Shown here piece after piece: positions 1 through 9,609 of a stretch of 64,000 bases of DNA. This DNA is from Yoonia rosea (GTDB lineage: Bacteria > Pseudomonadota > Alphaproteobacteria > Rhodobacterales > Rhodobacteraceae), in assembly GCF_900156505.1 (NCBI RefSeq), contig NZ_FTPR01000001.1, positions 310,001 through 374,000 of the forward strand. Direction: 5' to 3'. A program made the position numbers and the translations under genes. The notes below the pieces were generated by a model that did not search any database, had not been told where the DNA came from, and worked only from the letters and a program-made list of their open reading frames with translations. Positions within the stretch are counted from its first letter, which is position 1; every line of letters starts with the position of its first letter.

Positions 1-246
1 CAGGCCCGAACGTTCGATGCCGAGCATCCTAGCCAGGCTGCTTTGGCTGATATTGGGATGGGCGACGACGAGGGACAGGGCGGAAAACGTGCGCGGCGAC
101 AGACCGCCTTCGCCAAGTGCGGCGCGAAAATCCTTCTGGATCGCCACATAGGCCCGTTTCATATTGTAGCCAATCAGCGTTTCCAGATCCGGCACGACCC
201 CTGTCGTATCAGTCTCTGTCTGTTTCGCAGCTGCGCGAGGTGCCAT
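1..246 (-). CDS. MarR-family transcriptional regulator, C-terminus outside window
   Basis: Only the first 82 codons are in the window; the gene runs off the left edge. The protein starts MAPRAAAKQTETDTTG and continues with a helix containing IGYNMKRAYVAIQKDF, then LSPRTFSALSLVVAHP and NISQSSLARMLGIERSGL, the dimerisation helix and first half of the winged helix typical of MarR proteins. It is divergent from the DUF3237 gene, so it may control it. The space between them holds an imperfect inverted repeat (TGTT..AACA, 287-303) that could be an operator. Family call is solid; ligand and target are unknown. Confidence 0.8.
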   Translation of the reverse strand, partial: MAPRAAAKQTETDTTGVVPDLETLIGYNMKRAYVAIQKDFRAALGEGGLSPRTFSALSLVVAHPNISQSSLARMLGIERSGL

Positions 247-337
247 AATATGCCTCCGTAGATCTATCGACAGGCATAGCGTATATTGTTAAGTAGGTAA
301 ACAGTTTTGCACGCGTGCCGCAGAAAGGATGACTGTG

Positions 338-802
338 ATGGACTTACCCGAACCAAAGCTTGTCTGGGTCACCGATCTGACGGTTCATCTGGACCCGATC
401 CGCGCGATGGGGCAGGGCCGTGCTGGTGCGCGCCGGATCATTCCGATTGTGGGCGGTACGATGGACGGTCCGAAACTGAAGGGCCGGGTTCTGGACGTCG
501 GTGCGGATTGGCAGACCATCTTTGCGGACGGTCTGGCGGAACTGGACACACGCTATGCGCTGGAAACCCATGACGGCGCCACGATCGAGATCGTGAACTA
601 CGGGTTTCGCCACGGCCCGCAAGAGGTGATCGCGGCCATTGCGCGTGGTGAGGATGTCGCGCCCGATAGCTATTACATGCGCACCCATGCAAGGCTGGAA
701 ACGGGCGATAGCCGCTACGGCTGGGTGAACCGCACGCTCTTTGTCGGGGTCGGCGCGCGCAAAGAGCAAAGCGTGCTGATGCGGCTTTACGCGCTGATGT
801 AG
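338..802 (+). CDS. DUF3237 (UPF0311) family protein
   Basis: 154 residues, beginning MDLPEPKLVWVTDLTVHL, with the core IPIVGGTMDGPKLKGRVLDVGADWQ and YYMRTHARLETGD typical of DUF3237, a small beta-barrel-like cytosolic family of unknown activity. An in-frame ATG at 329 sits directly against the AGAAAGG ribosome binding site (322-328), so it cannot use that site. The ATG at 338 lies 9 bases downstream and is the better start. The gene is alone and divergent from the MarR gene. DUF3237 genes often lie beside catabolic genes, but nothing here shows a substrate. Confidence 0.85.
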   Translation: MDLPEPKLVWVTDLTVHLDPIRAMGQGRAGARRIIPIVGGTMDGPKLKGRVLDVGADWQTIFADGLAELDTRYALETHDGATIEIVNYGFRHGPQEVIAAIARGEDVAPDSYYMRTHARLETGDSRYGWVNRTLFVGVGARKEQSVLMRLYALM

Positions 803-830
803 GCCGCACTCTGACCGGATCAGAGGTGCG

Positions 831-1831
831 TTATTGCGCCGGAAGCGCGACCCGCGCATGAACAGCGTCATGGTCCGAGAGCGGGCGTCCGTTGGGATCG
901 AGTGACGCCAGCACACCCTTTGACAGGCAAGTCACCCCACGCCCGCAGATCCAGTCGAGCTTCATTTGGCGCGTCGGGTGCAGTGTGATCAGACTGGGGC
1001 GGGTCGTCATCCCGTCGGCCGTGAAGGACCAGTCGTAGCCTCGCGCCTCGGCATTGGCAATGAGGGCCTCATCGCGCCAGTCAAAGTCGGGCGGCATGTG
1101 GTTGCCCGTGTTCAGGTCACCGCCGATCACAACCGGCAGACCGGGGGCGAAAGCATCGACTTTTGCCATCAGCAGGTCGAACTGTTTGGCGCGGTGCGCG
1201 CCATCCGCGTTGCTTTCAAGGTGGGTCGAGACAACGCATAACGGGCCGTTGATTGTCGGAACGACCGCTGCAATCGCATTGCGCCCACCCACACGGGGCT
1301 GGCCTGCATCACCGCCCGCGTCGGGGGTGAACCAATGGCCGTGATCATCAAGGCGGATCAGTGTTACCCTCTCAAAAGGGACTGCGCTGAGGATTGCGTT
1401 GCCGTGCCAGCCACGCGCGTTGAAATCATCATCGCAGAACGCTTGCTCGGTCGACCCCCCAAGATCCATCTCATAGAACTCCACCCCGAAGGCATAGGTC
1501 ATGCCAAGCGCCTGCGCCATATCGGCTGTGGTATGGCGCTGCTTGGTGCGGGCCATGCCGTGATCCATCTCGGACAGCAGAACGATTTGCGGCGCAATAC
1601 CGGACAGATGGGCGGCGCTGTCTTGCGGAAAGAGGCAGCGTTCGAGGTTCCATGCCACAATGGGAAAAGTACGAGGAAGCTGTTGCGCGCTGGCAGTCCC
1701 ACCCAGTTGCACCGCGTTGAGGCCCGGCAGACTTGCAAGTAGGGCGCGATGCGCCGCAGAGGTGCGCGGTGCGGCCATGATCCGGGTGCGATCCGCGGCG
1801 CTGACGATCTGCAATGTATCCACTGTGGGGG

Positions 1832-1835
<4 letters not shown>
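831..1835 (-). CDS. Endonuclease/exonuclease/phosphatase-fold hydrolase of the ugp operon
   Basis: 334 residues with the EEP-fold motifs in order: [11 protein letters not shown] (about 60-70), [20 protein letters not shown] and C-terminal [11 protein letters not shown]. These supply the Asn, Glu, Asp-Asn and Asp-His residues that bind Mg2+ and cleave phosphodiester bonds. No signal peptide is visible, so it is probably cytosolic. Its ATG overlaps the ugpC stop as ATGA, making it the last gene of the ugp operon. In that setting a phosphodiester (glycerophosphodiester-like) substrate is more likely than DNA. That is inference from context; the family also includes nucleases and sphingomyelinase-like enzymes. 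Confidence 0.75.
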
Positions 1836-2869
<1,034 letters not shown>

Positions 2870-2878
2870 GTGTATTGC

Positions 2879-3730
2879 CTATTTGTCGGATTCAGTGAGG
2901 CCCTTGACGAACCAGCTTTGGAAAAACACCACCACAAGAACCGGTGGAATGACGGCCACGAGGGCCAGAACGTTGGAGCGCCCGAACTCGGGCACCACCG
3001 CACCTTCGAAAACCTGCACGATCTGTTTGATACCCCGCACCAGCGTGTACATGTCTTCATCTGTCGTGATCATTGTGGGCCAAAGGTATTGGTTCCAGCC
3101 GTAGACGAACATGATGATGAACATGGCCGCGATCATCGTCTGGCTGAGCGGCACGAGGATATCGATGAAGAACTTCACAGGCCCCGCACCGTCGATGCGC
3201 GCGGCCTCGACCAGTTCTTCGGGGACAGAGCGGAAAAACTGCCGGAAAAAGAAGGTGGCCGTGGCAGAGGCGATCAGCGGGATGATCAGCCCTTGGTAGG
3301 TGTTCAGCATGCCAAGCCATTGCACCACCTCGTAAGAGGGCAGGATGCGGACTTCGAGCGGCAAGAGCAGCGTCGTAAAGATCAGCCAGAAGGCAAATGT
3401 GGCAAAGCGCAGACGGAAGTAGACGATGGCATAGGCTGCCATCATCCCGAGGACGATCTTGCCAAAGGCAAAGCCGATGCCAAGGATCATGCTATTCTTG
3501 AGCATCGACAGACCGGTGTTTTCACCGGAAAAGCCGGAGGCCTCGAACATGGCTTTGCGAAAATTGTCATCCAGCTGGTCGCCAATGGTCAGTGACGGGC
3601 CGGTGCGGATGATTTCGGTGTCCGGCACGGTTGTCATCTGCAACAGCATGAACAGCGGCAGTATCATGAACAGGCTGCCCGCAATGAGAACAGCGTGATC
3701 GAGCACGGTCGACAGTTTGAGTTTACGCAT
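2879..3730 (-). CDS. ugpE: ABC transporter permease, UgpE type
   Basis: 283 residues, six predicted membrane helices, with the inner-membrane permease (EAA) loop EELVEAARIDGAGPVKFFIDILVPL near residues 200-225 that contacts the ATPase. It begins MRKLKLSTVLDHAVLIAGSLFMILPLFMLLQMTT and has a large periplasmic loop after the first helix, as in UgpE. It pairs with UgpA as a heterodimeric channel for glycerol 3-phosphate or glycerophosphodiesters. It lies 11 bases after ugpA and 9 before ugpC in one transcription unit. Confidence 0.88.
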   Translation of the reverse strand: MRKLKLSTVLDHAVLIAGSLFMILPLFMLLQMTTVPDTEIIRTGPSLTIGDQLDDNFRKAMFEASGFSGENTGLSMLKNSMILGIGFAFGKIVLGMMAAYAIVYFRLRFATFAFWLIFTTLLLPLEVRILPSYEVVQWLGMLNTYQGLIIPLIASATATFFFRQFFRSVPEELVEAARIDGAGPVKFFIDILVPLSQTMIAAMFIIMFVYGWNQYLWPTMITTDEDMYTLVRGIKQIVQVFEGAVVPEFGRSNVLALVAVIPPVLVVVFFQSWFVKGLTESDK

Positions 3731-3741
3731 TGAACCGGCTC

Positions 3742-4623
3742 CTATGTATAGTGGATGCGTCTGTCGATCAGACGGAACTGGAAGATCGTAAGCGCCAGCA
3801 CCAACACCATGAGGATGACCGATTGAGCTGAAGACCCGCCAAGGTCATTGCCGCGAAAGCCATCGACATAGACCTTGTAGACCAGTGTCATGGGGTTGTT
3901 GCCCGGCTCTCCTTTTACGACCGTGTCAACGATGCCGAAGGTGTCAAACAGCGAATAGGTGATGTTGATGATCAACAAAAAGAAACCGGTTGGTGCCAGC
4001 AGTGGAAAGGTCACGTCCCAGAACCGCCTTGAGGCCGAGCCGTTATCAATCAAAGCGGCCTCGCGCACCGAACGCGGGATCGATTGCAGGCCGGACAGAA
4101 AGAAGATGAAGTTCACCGGCACTTGTTTCCAGACCGAGGCAAGGATCATCGAAAAGGCGGTATCGTTGAAGTTGACCCCGACCATGTAATCATGTCCGAA
4201 AAACCCGAAGAATTCGGTGAGCGGCCCCCAGCTTTGGTTGAACATGATGACAGCGATAAAGCCCGCCACCGGAGGGGCGACCGCATAAACCCACATCAGC
4301 AGGGTCCGGTAGGTCCGCGCGCCGCGCAGCACCTTGTCGGCTTTGACGGCAAGGACCAGGGCGATGGCCAGCGAAAAGAAGGTGACCAGCAATGAAAAGA
4401 CCACGGTAAAGGACGCGATCCTGCGATACTCGCGACTGCCGAAAAGGTCGATGTAGTTTTGCAAGCCCACGAATGTGGAGCCAAAGCCGAAGGGGTCTTG
4501 CAGGTAGAATGAAGACTGCAACGCCACGACCGTCGGCCAATAGAAAAAGACCGCAATGATCACAAGCTGGGGCAGCAAGAGCAGCACAGGTAAAGAGACA
4601 GTCGTAAATCCGGCCCGTTTCAT
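3742..4623 (-). CDS. ugpA: ABC transporter permease, UgpA type
   Basis: 293 residues from the ATG at 4623, which has GAAGGA seven bases upstream. A longer in-frame start exists at 4683 but would run through the intercistronic hairpin and lacks a binding site. Six membrane segments are visible, starting FTTVSLPVLLLLPQLVIIAVFFYWP, and the EAA loop is REAALIDNGSASRRFWDVTFPLL (about 190-212). It forms the channel with UgpE. It follows ugpB across a hairpin, so it is probably made at a lower level than the binding protein. Confidence 0.88.
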   Translation of the reverse strand: MKRAGFTTVSLPVLLLLPQLVIIAVFFYWPTVVALQSSFYLQDPFGFGSTFVGLQNYIDLFGSREYRRIASFTVVFSLLVTFFSLAIALVLAVKADKVLRGARTYRTLLMWVYAVAPPVAGFIAVIMFNQSWGPLTEFFGFFGHDYMVGVNFNDTAFSMILASVWKQVPVNFIFFLSGLQSIPRSVREAALIDNGSASRRFWDVTFPLLAPTGFFLLIINITYSLFDTFGIVDTVVKGEPGNNPMTLVYKVYVDGFRGNDLGGSSAQSVILMVLVLALTIFQFRLIDRRIHYT

Positions 4624-4645
4624 GAGAATTCCTTCTGGTACATCA

Positions 4646-4673
4646 GAACGGCCGCCTGTTCCGGCGGCCGTTC
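4646..4673 (-). terminator. Intercistronic hairpin between ugpB and ugpA
   Basis: A perfect 11-bp stem (GAACGGCCGCC at 4646-4656 with GGCGGCCGTTC at 4663-4673) around a six-base loop. In the ugp transcript it is not followed by a U tract, so it is probably a partial terminator or an mRNA-stabilising end favouring the binding-protein message. Hairpins between binding-protein and permease genes are well known in other ABC operons. Confidence 0.6.
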
Positions 4674-4694
4674 GGGTTTTCAAATCGCTTGGTG

Positions 4695-5996
4695 CTAGCC
4701 TTGGGTCTGCGCGAAACGTGACAGAAGCTGGTTGGCTTCTTCTTCGATCGTGGCAAAGGCGTCCTCGACCGATGTTTCACCGGTCAGGATGCGGCCGTAT
4801 TCACGGTTCATCACGTCGCGGATCTGCACGTAAAAGCCCATACGGTACCCGCGGGTGTTATCACCTGCGGCAAGTGACAGCTGCTTGATGCCGATTTCAG
4901 CGGCAGGCTGCTCTGCGTAGTATCCTTCGGCAGTGGCCAACTCATAGGCGGCTTCGGTGATCGGCACGTAGCCCGTCTCCTTATGCCACAACACCTGTGT
5001 TTCAGGTGCTGTCAGGTATTCGAAGAACCGTGCTGTCGCTGCATTTTCCGCATCAGATTTGCCGGACATCGCAAACAGCGCCGCGCCACCGATGAAGGTC
5101 TGCTTTGGCTCTGATGTGACGGCTTCCCAGTAGGGCAGGTAGGTTGCGGAAAAATCGAACCCGAGGTCTTTCTGGGCAAGACCGCCGAAGGACCCCGAAG
5201 AGCCGAGCCAGATCGCAACCTTACCTTCTTCGAAAGGTGTCTGGTTGTCGCCCCAGCCGGTGCCATACCATTCAAAATAGCCCGCATCCTGCCATTCGGT
5301 CAGAGCGGTGAAATGGGCCTTGATGGCATCGTTATTCACGAGGATCTGTGTGTCCAGACCGCCATAGCCGTTGTCGTTTGTGGCGAAGGGCAGGTTGTGG
5401 CGGCTGAAGAAGTTCTCGGTGAAGATCCAGGGCAGGTGGGATTGGGCCAGCGGGATATAGCCTGCGGCGGCAAGGGCCGGTGCGGTTGTTTCCTGGAACT
5501 CTTCCCAGGTTGCGGGCGGTGCCACGCCCGCCGCTTCGAGCGCATCGACATTGTAATACATGATGGGCGAGGAAGAGTTGAACGGCATGCCGATCATCTT
5601 GCCGTCGCTGTCGGCAAAGAAGTAGCGCACGCCGGAAATGTAGTCTTCGATGTCAAAGTCTACGCCGTTGTCGGACAGCAAATCCTGCACAGGGATTGTC
5701 GCACCTGTCGCGCCGATGACCGTCGCGGCACCGGCATCGAATACCTGCATAATATGCGGCTGTTCGCCTGCCCGGAAGGCGGCGATCCCAGCGGTGAGGG
5801 TTTCTTCATAAGTCCCCTTGAACACAGGCGTCAGCCGGACCTCATCCTGAGAGGCGTTGAAATTCTCGGCGATCTGGTTGACGGTTTCACCAAGAGCACC
5901 GCCCATGGCGTGCCAGAGCTCGATCTCGGTCTGCGCTGAGGCAGCTGTGGTCAGCGCAAGTGACATGACAGCGCTGGTAAGCGTAATACGGGACAT
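4695..5996 (-). CDS. ugpB: Periplasmic sn-glycerol-3-phosphate-type binding protein (UgpB)
   Basis: 433 residues with a Sec signal peptide MSRITLTSAVMSLALTTAASAQ. The mature start TEIELWHAMGGALGETVNQIAENFN is characteristic of UgpB, as are PHIMQVFDAGAATVIGATGATIPVQ and GMPFNSSSPIMYYNVDAL. It captures glycerol 3-phosphate or glycerophosphodiesters in the periplasm for UgpAEC. The start has GGAAGGA upstream. It is the first gene of the operon. I found no convincing Pho box within about 200 bases upstream, although ugp systems are usually phosphate-regulated. Confidence 0.9.
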   Translation of the reverse strand: MSRITLTSAVMSLALTTAASAQTEIELWHAMGGALGETVNQIAENFNASQDEVRLTPVFKGTYEETLTAGIAAFRAGEQPHIMQVFDAGAATVIGATGATIPVQDLLSDNGVDFDIEDYISGVRYFFADSDGKMIGMPFNSSSPIMYYNVDALEAAGVAPPATWEEFQETTAPALAAAGYIPLAQSHLPWIFTENFFSRHNLPFATNDNGYGGLDTQILVNNDAIKAHFTALTEWQDAGYFEWYGTGWGDNQTPFEEGKVAIWLGSSGSFGGLAQKDLGFDFSATYLPYWEAVTSEPKQTFIGGAALFAMSGKSDAENAATARFFEYLTAPETQVLWHKETGYVPITEAAYELATAEGYYAEQPAAEIGIKQLSLAAGDNTRGYRMGFYVQIRDVMNREYGRILTGETSVEDAFATIEEEANQLLSRFAQTQG

Positions 5997-6323
5997 TTAC
6001 GTTCCTTCCATTGAACATTGCCGCTGGGGCAAAAAAGACGGTTGTCTGTGGAAGGGGGCGCAAAGACTTGTGTGGCAGCGCCGTCGTCCGGCCAATTGAA
6101 ACTGCCGCAGCAGGGCCCCCACCCACACTACCACCGCTCCAATGGTTCCCGAAGGTCACGCGCATTTAACAAGCGTGCAAAGTATTTGTGACATCGCAAA
6201 AATCGTGGTGTCTGTTCGCCTGCGGATCAATGTCAACTCCGCTCAACATATTGGTTTCGCTGAAATAAGAAGCGCCCGCAGACGGATGTCGCGGGCGCAA
6301 TGCGTGTCTTTCTCGGGGGATGG
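5997..6323. other. Intergenic region upstream of ugpB
   Basis: About 330 bases with no credible gene. The right part carries the terminator of the next minus-strand gene, and the left part must hold the ugpB promoter. A possible TTGACA hexamer can be read on the minus strand near 6230, but no well-spaced -10 or paired Pho-box repeats are seen. Confidence 0.5.
6272..6298 (-). terminator. Rho-independent terminator of the phytase-like gene
   Basis: GCGCCCGC at 6272-6279 pairs with GCGGGCGC at 6291-6298. On the minus strand it is followed by TTCTTATTT. It lies about 25 bases past the stop codon of the 6324-8462 gene, as expected for a terminator. Confidence 0.7.
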
Positions 6324-8462
6324 TCAGGGTTTGACGGCGAAGAACATCGTCTCACCTGAGTGGTCATCAACGCCGTCATTGTCTGTTGCGACCCACATCG
6401 TTCCGTTCTGGGTGATGGCCAGAGCCTCGACCTTGTCGAGAACGTAGCCGCCCGTAGAGGTCAGCGCGGGCAGCAGATCAACAACCAGTTGGGGCTCCAG
6501 AACCGCAGGGGTTTCGCCCAGAGGAACCATTGCATCCATCGCGCTCAGCGGCACGCTGGTGATCTGCTTGGTCACGGCACGCGCATCAAGCTGGTTATCG
6601 CGCTCGATGAAGTAAACCCTGTCATCATGGGCTGTGATTTCGGACAGTCCCACCCAGCCTGTTGCAGGCACGGTCAGCGGGTAATGGATGACGGACCATT
6701 CCTCGCTGTCGAGGTTATATCCCAACACCTTTGCATGGTTTGCCGGATCATCGCGCCATTCGCGCTGGACGGCGATGTAGAGCATATGACCCACCCGTGT
6801 GATCCCTTCGAAACCGAAGCGGGCTTCGACGGCAAGCAGTTCATTGGGCAGTGCAATATAGTCTTCAATCGCGCCATCAGATCCGACGCGGTAAATTGCG
6901 TGCGGGACAAGACGGTCGGAACGACCTTCGGATGCGATCCAGAAACCGCCCTCACCATCCAGTGTGATGCCTTCCATATCCATCAGCTGGGCCGGTTGGC
7001 CTTCGCGCGTGACGCGGATGGCATCGACGATCTGCGCGGGTGTCTGGCTGACGTCGATGTGGAAGATTGTCGGCTGCATTGCGTAAAAGCTGTCGTTGAC
7101 TGCGTAGATCGTCCCGTCCTCGGCAGCGACCTGACCGGAAATCGCACCCCATCCAGTCAGCGTCTCCATGCCTGCGGATGTCAGATGCGGATAGGCGGCA
7201 GACGCGTCCTGATATTCAAAGATCATGACATGGGCGCGCGGGCCTGCGTCGTCAGTCTCGTTGGCAGAGATCAGCAGGTTACGTTCCGGAATTGTCACAT
7301 AGCCTTCCGGCCCGATGCCCGATGGCAGCAGTTGGGTCAAGACGGGTGCGGCAGGATCGGTGATGTCATAAACACCGACGACCGACGCGCGCTCTGCGCC
7401 CACGAACACGTAAGGTGTGCCGCCGAATGTATCAAAGGTCACGCTTTCAGGTTCCACACCCTTGTTGGCTGAACGTTCCTCGGGATAGTGGCCGATCTGG
7501 ATGATTGCATTTTCGAAATCTATCCCGCTTTCATAAACAAGCGCGCCGTCTTGGCTGAAGATTGTCCAGCCACGCGATCCACCGTCCATGTCGCCCTCGT
7601 TGGCCATGGCGAAATGGGTATTGTCGATCCAAGTGATACTGTCGGGTTCGCGCGGGACAGTGATGGTCTGGTCAAACACCAGCGCGCCTTCCTCAATGGT
7701 ATCGACGCCTTCAAGCGTCACGTGGCCGGCAGAGAAGTGGCTCAGCACCGCGCCCGCAGCGGACAGAACGACAATGTGGTTGTTTTCCTGCAGGGTGACC
7801 ACAACTTCGTTTTCGGCGTTGATCGAAACAAACTCGGGCTCGGGGTCTTCGGGGGCGATATCGGCCAGACCGGTGATATCGGCGACGCGGGCTGTCGCGC
7901 AGTCGATCAGGCCGTCGGCGGTCAGGTCAACCATGAAGACAGAGCCGGCAGGCATCTGGCCGACGCGGCCATCGCCAAGGTCTTCGTCGCGTTCGTTTTC
8001 AATCGCGACCGCAAGGAATGACCCGTCCGGCGCGATGCCCACGCTGTCAGGTTGGCCTGGTAGCGTGCAACGGCCGACTTCTTGTTGTGTGGTCATGTCG
8101 ATTTCGACAAGAAAACCTGATGGTTCAGTGTAGCTGGGAGATGTATTGACACCGGCGAGTGCGTAGCCACCGATCACGGCCACGGATGTGGGTTCGCCTT
8201 CGGGGATGAATACGCCAGCGGCAACAGGGTTTGCCGGATCAGTAATGTCGATAAAGCCGATCGATTTGCCGGGGCTGTCTGTGTAGACCAAGGTCATGCC
8301 ATCTTCTGATGCGGCGATAATCTCGGCAGAGGTCTCTTCTGCTTCGGGCAGGTTGTCTGCGACCATGAAAGAGGCGATGCGGTTGAAGTTCATGTCCTGC
8401 GGGAATGCAGGGGCCGCAAGCAGCGTAAGGGCGGACGTCATCGTCAGCGCGCGATAGGTCAT
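6324..8462 (-). CDS. Secreted esterase-like/phytase-domain beta-propeller protein
   Basis: 712 residues with a signal peptide MTYRALTMTSALTLLAAPAFPQ. The first ~370 residues contain propeller-like repeats (GFIDITDPANPVAAGVF, GVYDITDPAAPVLTQLLP). The C-terminal part (about 430-712) has features of the 'esterase-like activity of phytase' domain: AVNDSFYAMQPTIFHID, MDMEGITLDGEGGFWIASEGR, RFGFEGITRVG and DKVEALAITQNGTMWVATDNDG. It probably acts in the periplasm or outside the cell on phosphate esters, which would suit the neighbouring glycerol-phosphate importer. A candidate Pho box lies upstream. The substrate is not shown by the sequence. Confidence 0.75.
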   Translation of the reverse strand: MTYRALTMTSALTLLAAPAFPQDMNFNRIASFMVADNLPEAEETSAEIIAASEDGMTLVYTDSPGKSIGFIDITDPANPVAAGVFIPEGEPTSVAVIGGYALAGVNTSPSYTEPSGFLVEIDMTTQQEVGRCTLPGQPDSVGIAPDGSFLAVAIENERDEDLGDGRVGQMPAGSVFMVDLTADGLIDCATARVADITGLADIAPEDPEPEFVSINAENEVVVTLQENNHIVVLSAAGAVLSHFSAGHVTLEGVDTIEEGALVFDQTITVPREPDSITWIDNTHFAMANEGDMDGGSRGWTIFSQDGALVYESGIDFENAIIQIGHYPEERSANKGVEPESVTFDTFGGTPYVFVGAERASVVGVYDITDPAAPVLTQLLPSGIGPEGYVTIPERNLLISANETDDAGPRAHVMIFEYQDASAAYPHLTSAGMETLTGWGAISGQVAAEDGTIYAVNDSFYAMQPTIFHIDVSQTPAQIVDAIRVTREGQPAQLMDMEGITLDGEGGFWIASEGRSDRLVPHAIYRVGSDGAIEDYIALPNELLAVEARFGFEGITRVGHMLYIAVQREWRDDPANHAKVLGYNLDSEEWSVIHYPLTVPATGWVGLSEITAHDDRVYFIERDNQLDARAVTKQITSVPLSAMDAMVPLGETPAVLEPQLVVDLLPALTSTGGYVLDKVEALAITQNGTMWVATDNDGVDDHSGETMFFAVKP

Positions 8463-8793
8463 TCGTTCTTCCTGTGTGATATCAAATTGACAGGCGAAAA
8501 ATGACCCATGACCAAGAACGCAAAGTCACAGAAGGACGACAGATTTGTAAAATGATGGCGGAAAGTCGTTTCAGTAAAGTCTTGCTATGTGATCCTAGGG
8601 CAGGTCTGCCAATTGCCGAAGGCAGCAGCGCAGGCGATGGTCGATAAGGGCGTTGTCTGGAACGTGGGTAAGATATCTGGGGGATGAACCCTGCGGGGTC
8701 TATCTGATCCGACCACCATGTGGTGGCGCGCTGGGCTGTCGCTGACGCAGCAGATATCAAGGCCGCCTTGCGGACGGCAACAGGACGGGACGG
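8463..8793. other. Divergent intergenic region: phytase-like gene and DUF2783 gene
   Basis: About 330 bases without a credible gene. It holds the candidate Pho box (8525-8542) on the phytase side. A palindrome CCACCATGTGGTGG at 8713-8726 lies about 70 bases before the DUF2783 gene. Confidence 0.5.
8525..8542 (-). promoter_or_regulatory. Candidate PhoB box upstream of phytase-like gene
   Basis: The minus strand reads CTGTCGTCCTTCTGTGAC: two copies close to CTGTCA (5 of 6 each) with starts 11 bases apart, the spacing of PhoB half-sites. It lies about 65-80 bases before the phytase-like ATG. The AT-rich middle of strong Pho boxes is absent, so this is tentative. Confidence 0.35.
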
Positions 8794-8982
8794 GTGACGA
8801 TGGAGCGCAATCTTGCGCCAAACATCAACGATCCTGACGGGTTCTACGATGCACTGCTCGGCGCGCATAACGGGCTGAGCAAAGACGAAAGCGACGCGTT
8901 CAATGCGCGGTTGATCCTCATTCTGGCCAACCATGTGGGCGACAGAAGCATTCTACGGGCCGCGTTGGAATTCGCGAAATAG
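8794..8982 (+). CDS. DUF2783 family protein (orphan copy)
   Basis: 62 residues from the GTG at 8794, with AGGAC seven bases upstream; an ATG at 8800 is an alternative. The sequence NLAPNINDPDGFYDALLGAHNGL and [20 protein letters not shown] closely resembles the second copy at 54223-54420 ([19 protein letters not shown]). DUF2783 proteins are small and uncharacterised, and are usually encoded next to a FAD-dependent aromatic monooxygenase. This copy stands alone, so it may be a leftover or may act in trans. Confidence 0.8.
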   Translation: MTMERNLAPNINDPDGFYDALLGAHNGLSKDESDAFNARLILILANHVGDRSILRAALEFAK

Positions 8983-9091
8983 CGCGGCCAAATCCTCGGT
9001 CATCTTGGCGGTGCAGCAGTCGCGTCCAGAGTGTTTCGGACTGTCGGGATTTCGCCAAGGCGAGGCGCATGCCAATTGCAATGCGAAGCGA

Positions 9092-9502
9092 TCAATCGGC
9101 GGAGTCGCGGATTTCAAGGATCGTTGTTTCGGATAGTTTCTGGATCAGGGTCTGCTCCACCTCGGCCATCACTTTGGACACACGATCATGCAGCACATGT
9201 TCGACGTTGCAACTGTGCGCGGTATCGTCAGTTTTTGGTGCGGCCAGACGCTCATCAAGGGCAAGATAAACATCCGCAAGCGTGATTTCTTGGGGCGGGC
9301 GTGCAAGGCGCCAGCCACCGGAATGCCCTGCTTCTGACACCAAAAGCCCGGCCTGCCGCAAACTCCCCAGAACCCTGCGCACAACGACAGGGTTTGTGCC
9401 GGCATGTGCGGCAATATCGGCGGATTTGCGCAGGTTGTCAGGTGCATGCGCCATATGGCTGAGCGTGTGCAAGGCAAGTGACAGGCGGCTGTTGCGTTTC
9501 AC
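9092..9502 (-). CDS. Rrf2-family transcriptional regulator
   Basis: 136 residues from the GTG at 9502, which has GGGAG eight bases upstream; a longer in-frame ATG at 9532 has no such site. It shows [15 protein letters not shown], a helix-turn-helix ([28 protein letters not shown]) and the Rrf2 wing [28 protein letters not shown]. Only one cysteine (HSCNVEH) is present, so the three-Cys iron-sulfur motif of IscR/NsrR/RirA is missing; it resembles the YwnA type. It is divergent from the COG0523 GTPase gene. Two tandem inverted repeats between the two genes are likely its operators. Confidence 0.85.
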   Translation of the reverse strand: MKRNSRLSLALHTLSHMAHAPDNLRKSADIAAHAGTNPVVVRRVLGSLRQAGLLVSEAGHSGGWRLARPPQEITLADVYLALDERLAAPKTDDTAHSCNVEHVLHDRVSKVMAEVEQTLIQKLSETTILEIRDSAD

Positions 9503-9531
9503 AAGAGGGACTCCCGATATACGACCATTCA

Positions 9532-9576
9532 CGTAACAATATGAGTTGCGGGAATCGCGTAACTTCTCTAGTTACG
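9532..9576. promoter_or_regulatory. Tandem inverted repeats, candidate Rrf2 operators
   Basis: Box A (9532-9550) is CGTAACAATATGAGTTGCG. Box B (9558-9576) is CGTAACTTCTCTAGTTACG, whose 7-base arms are perfect. Both are followed by GGAATC, so the unit is also a direct repeat with a 26-base period, placing the boxes on nearly the same DNA face. They lie between the Rrf2 gene and the GTPase gene. Confidence 0.6.
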
Positions 9577-9609
9577 GGAATCAACGCCCACATTGCAAGG
9601 AAGCCAGCC

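Noticed and set aside
5997..6240. Pho box upstream of ugpB
   Set aside because: Single TGTCA-like words are present but no pair with 11-bp spacing, so I do not call a site.
8482..8934. 150-codon minus-strand ORF over the DUF2783 gene
   Set aside because: Opposite a recognisable DUF2783 gene, and its sequence has no known domain.
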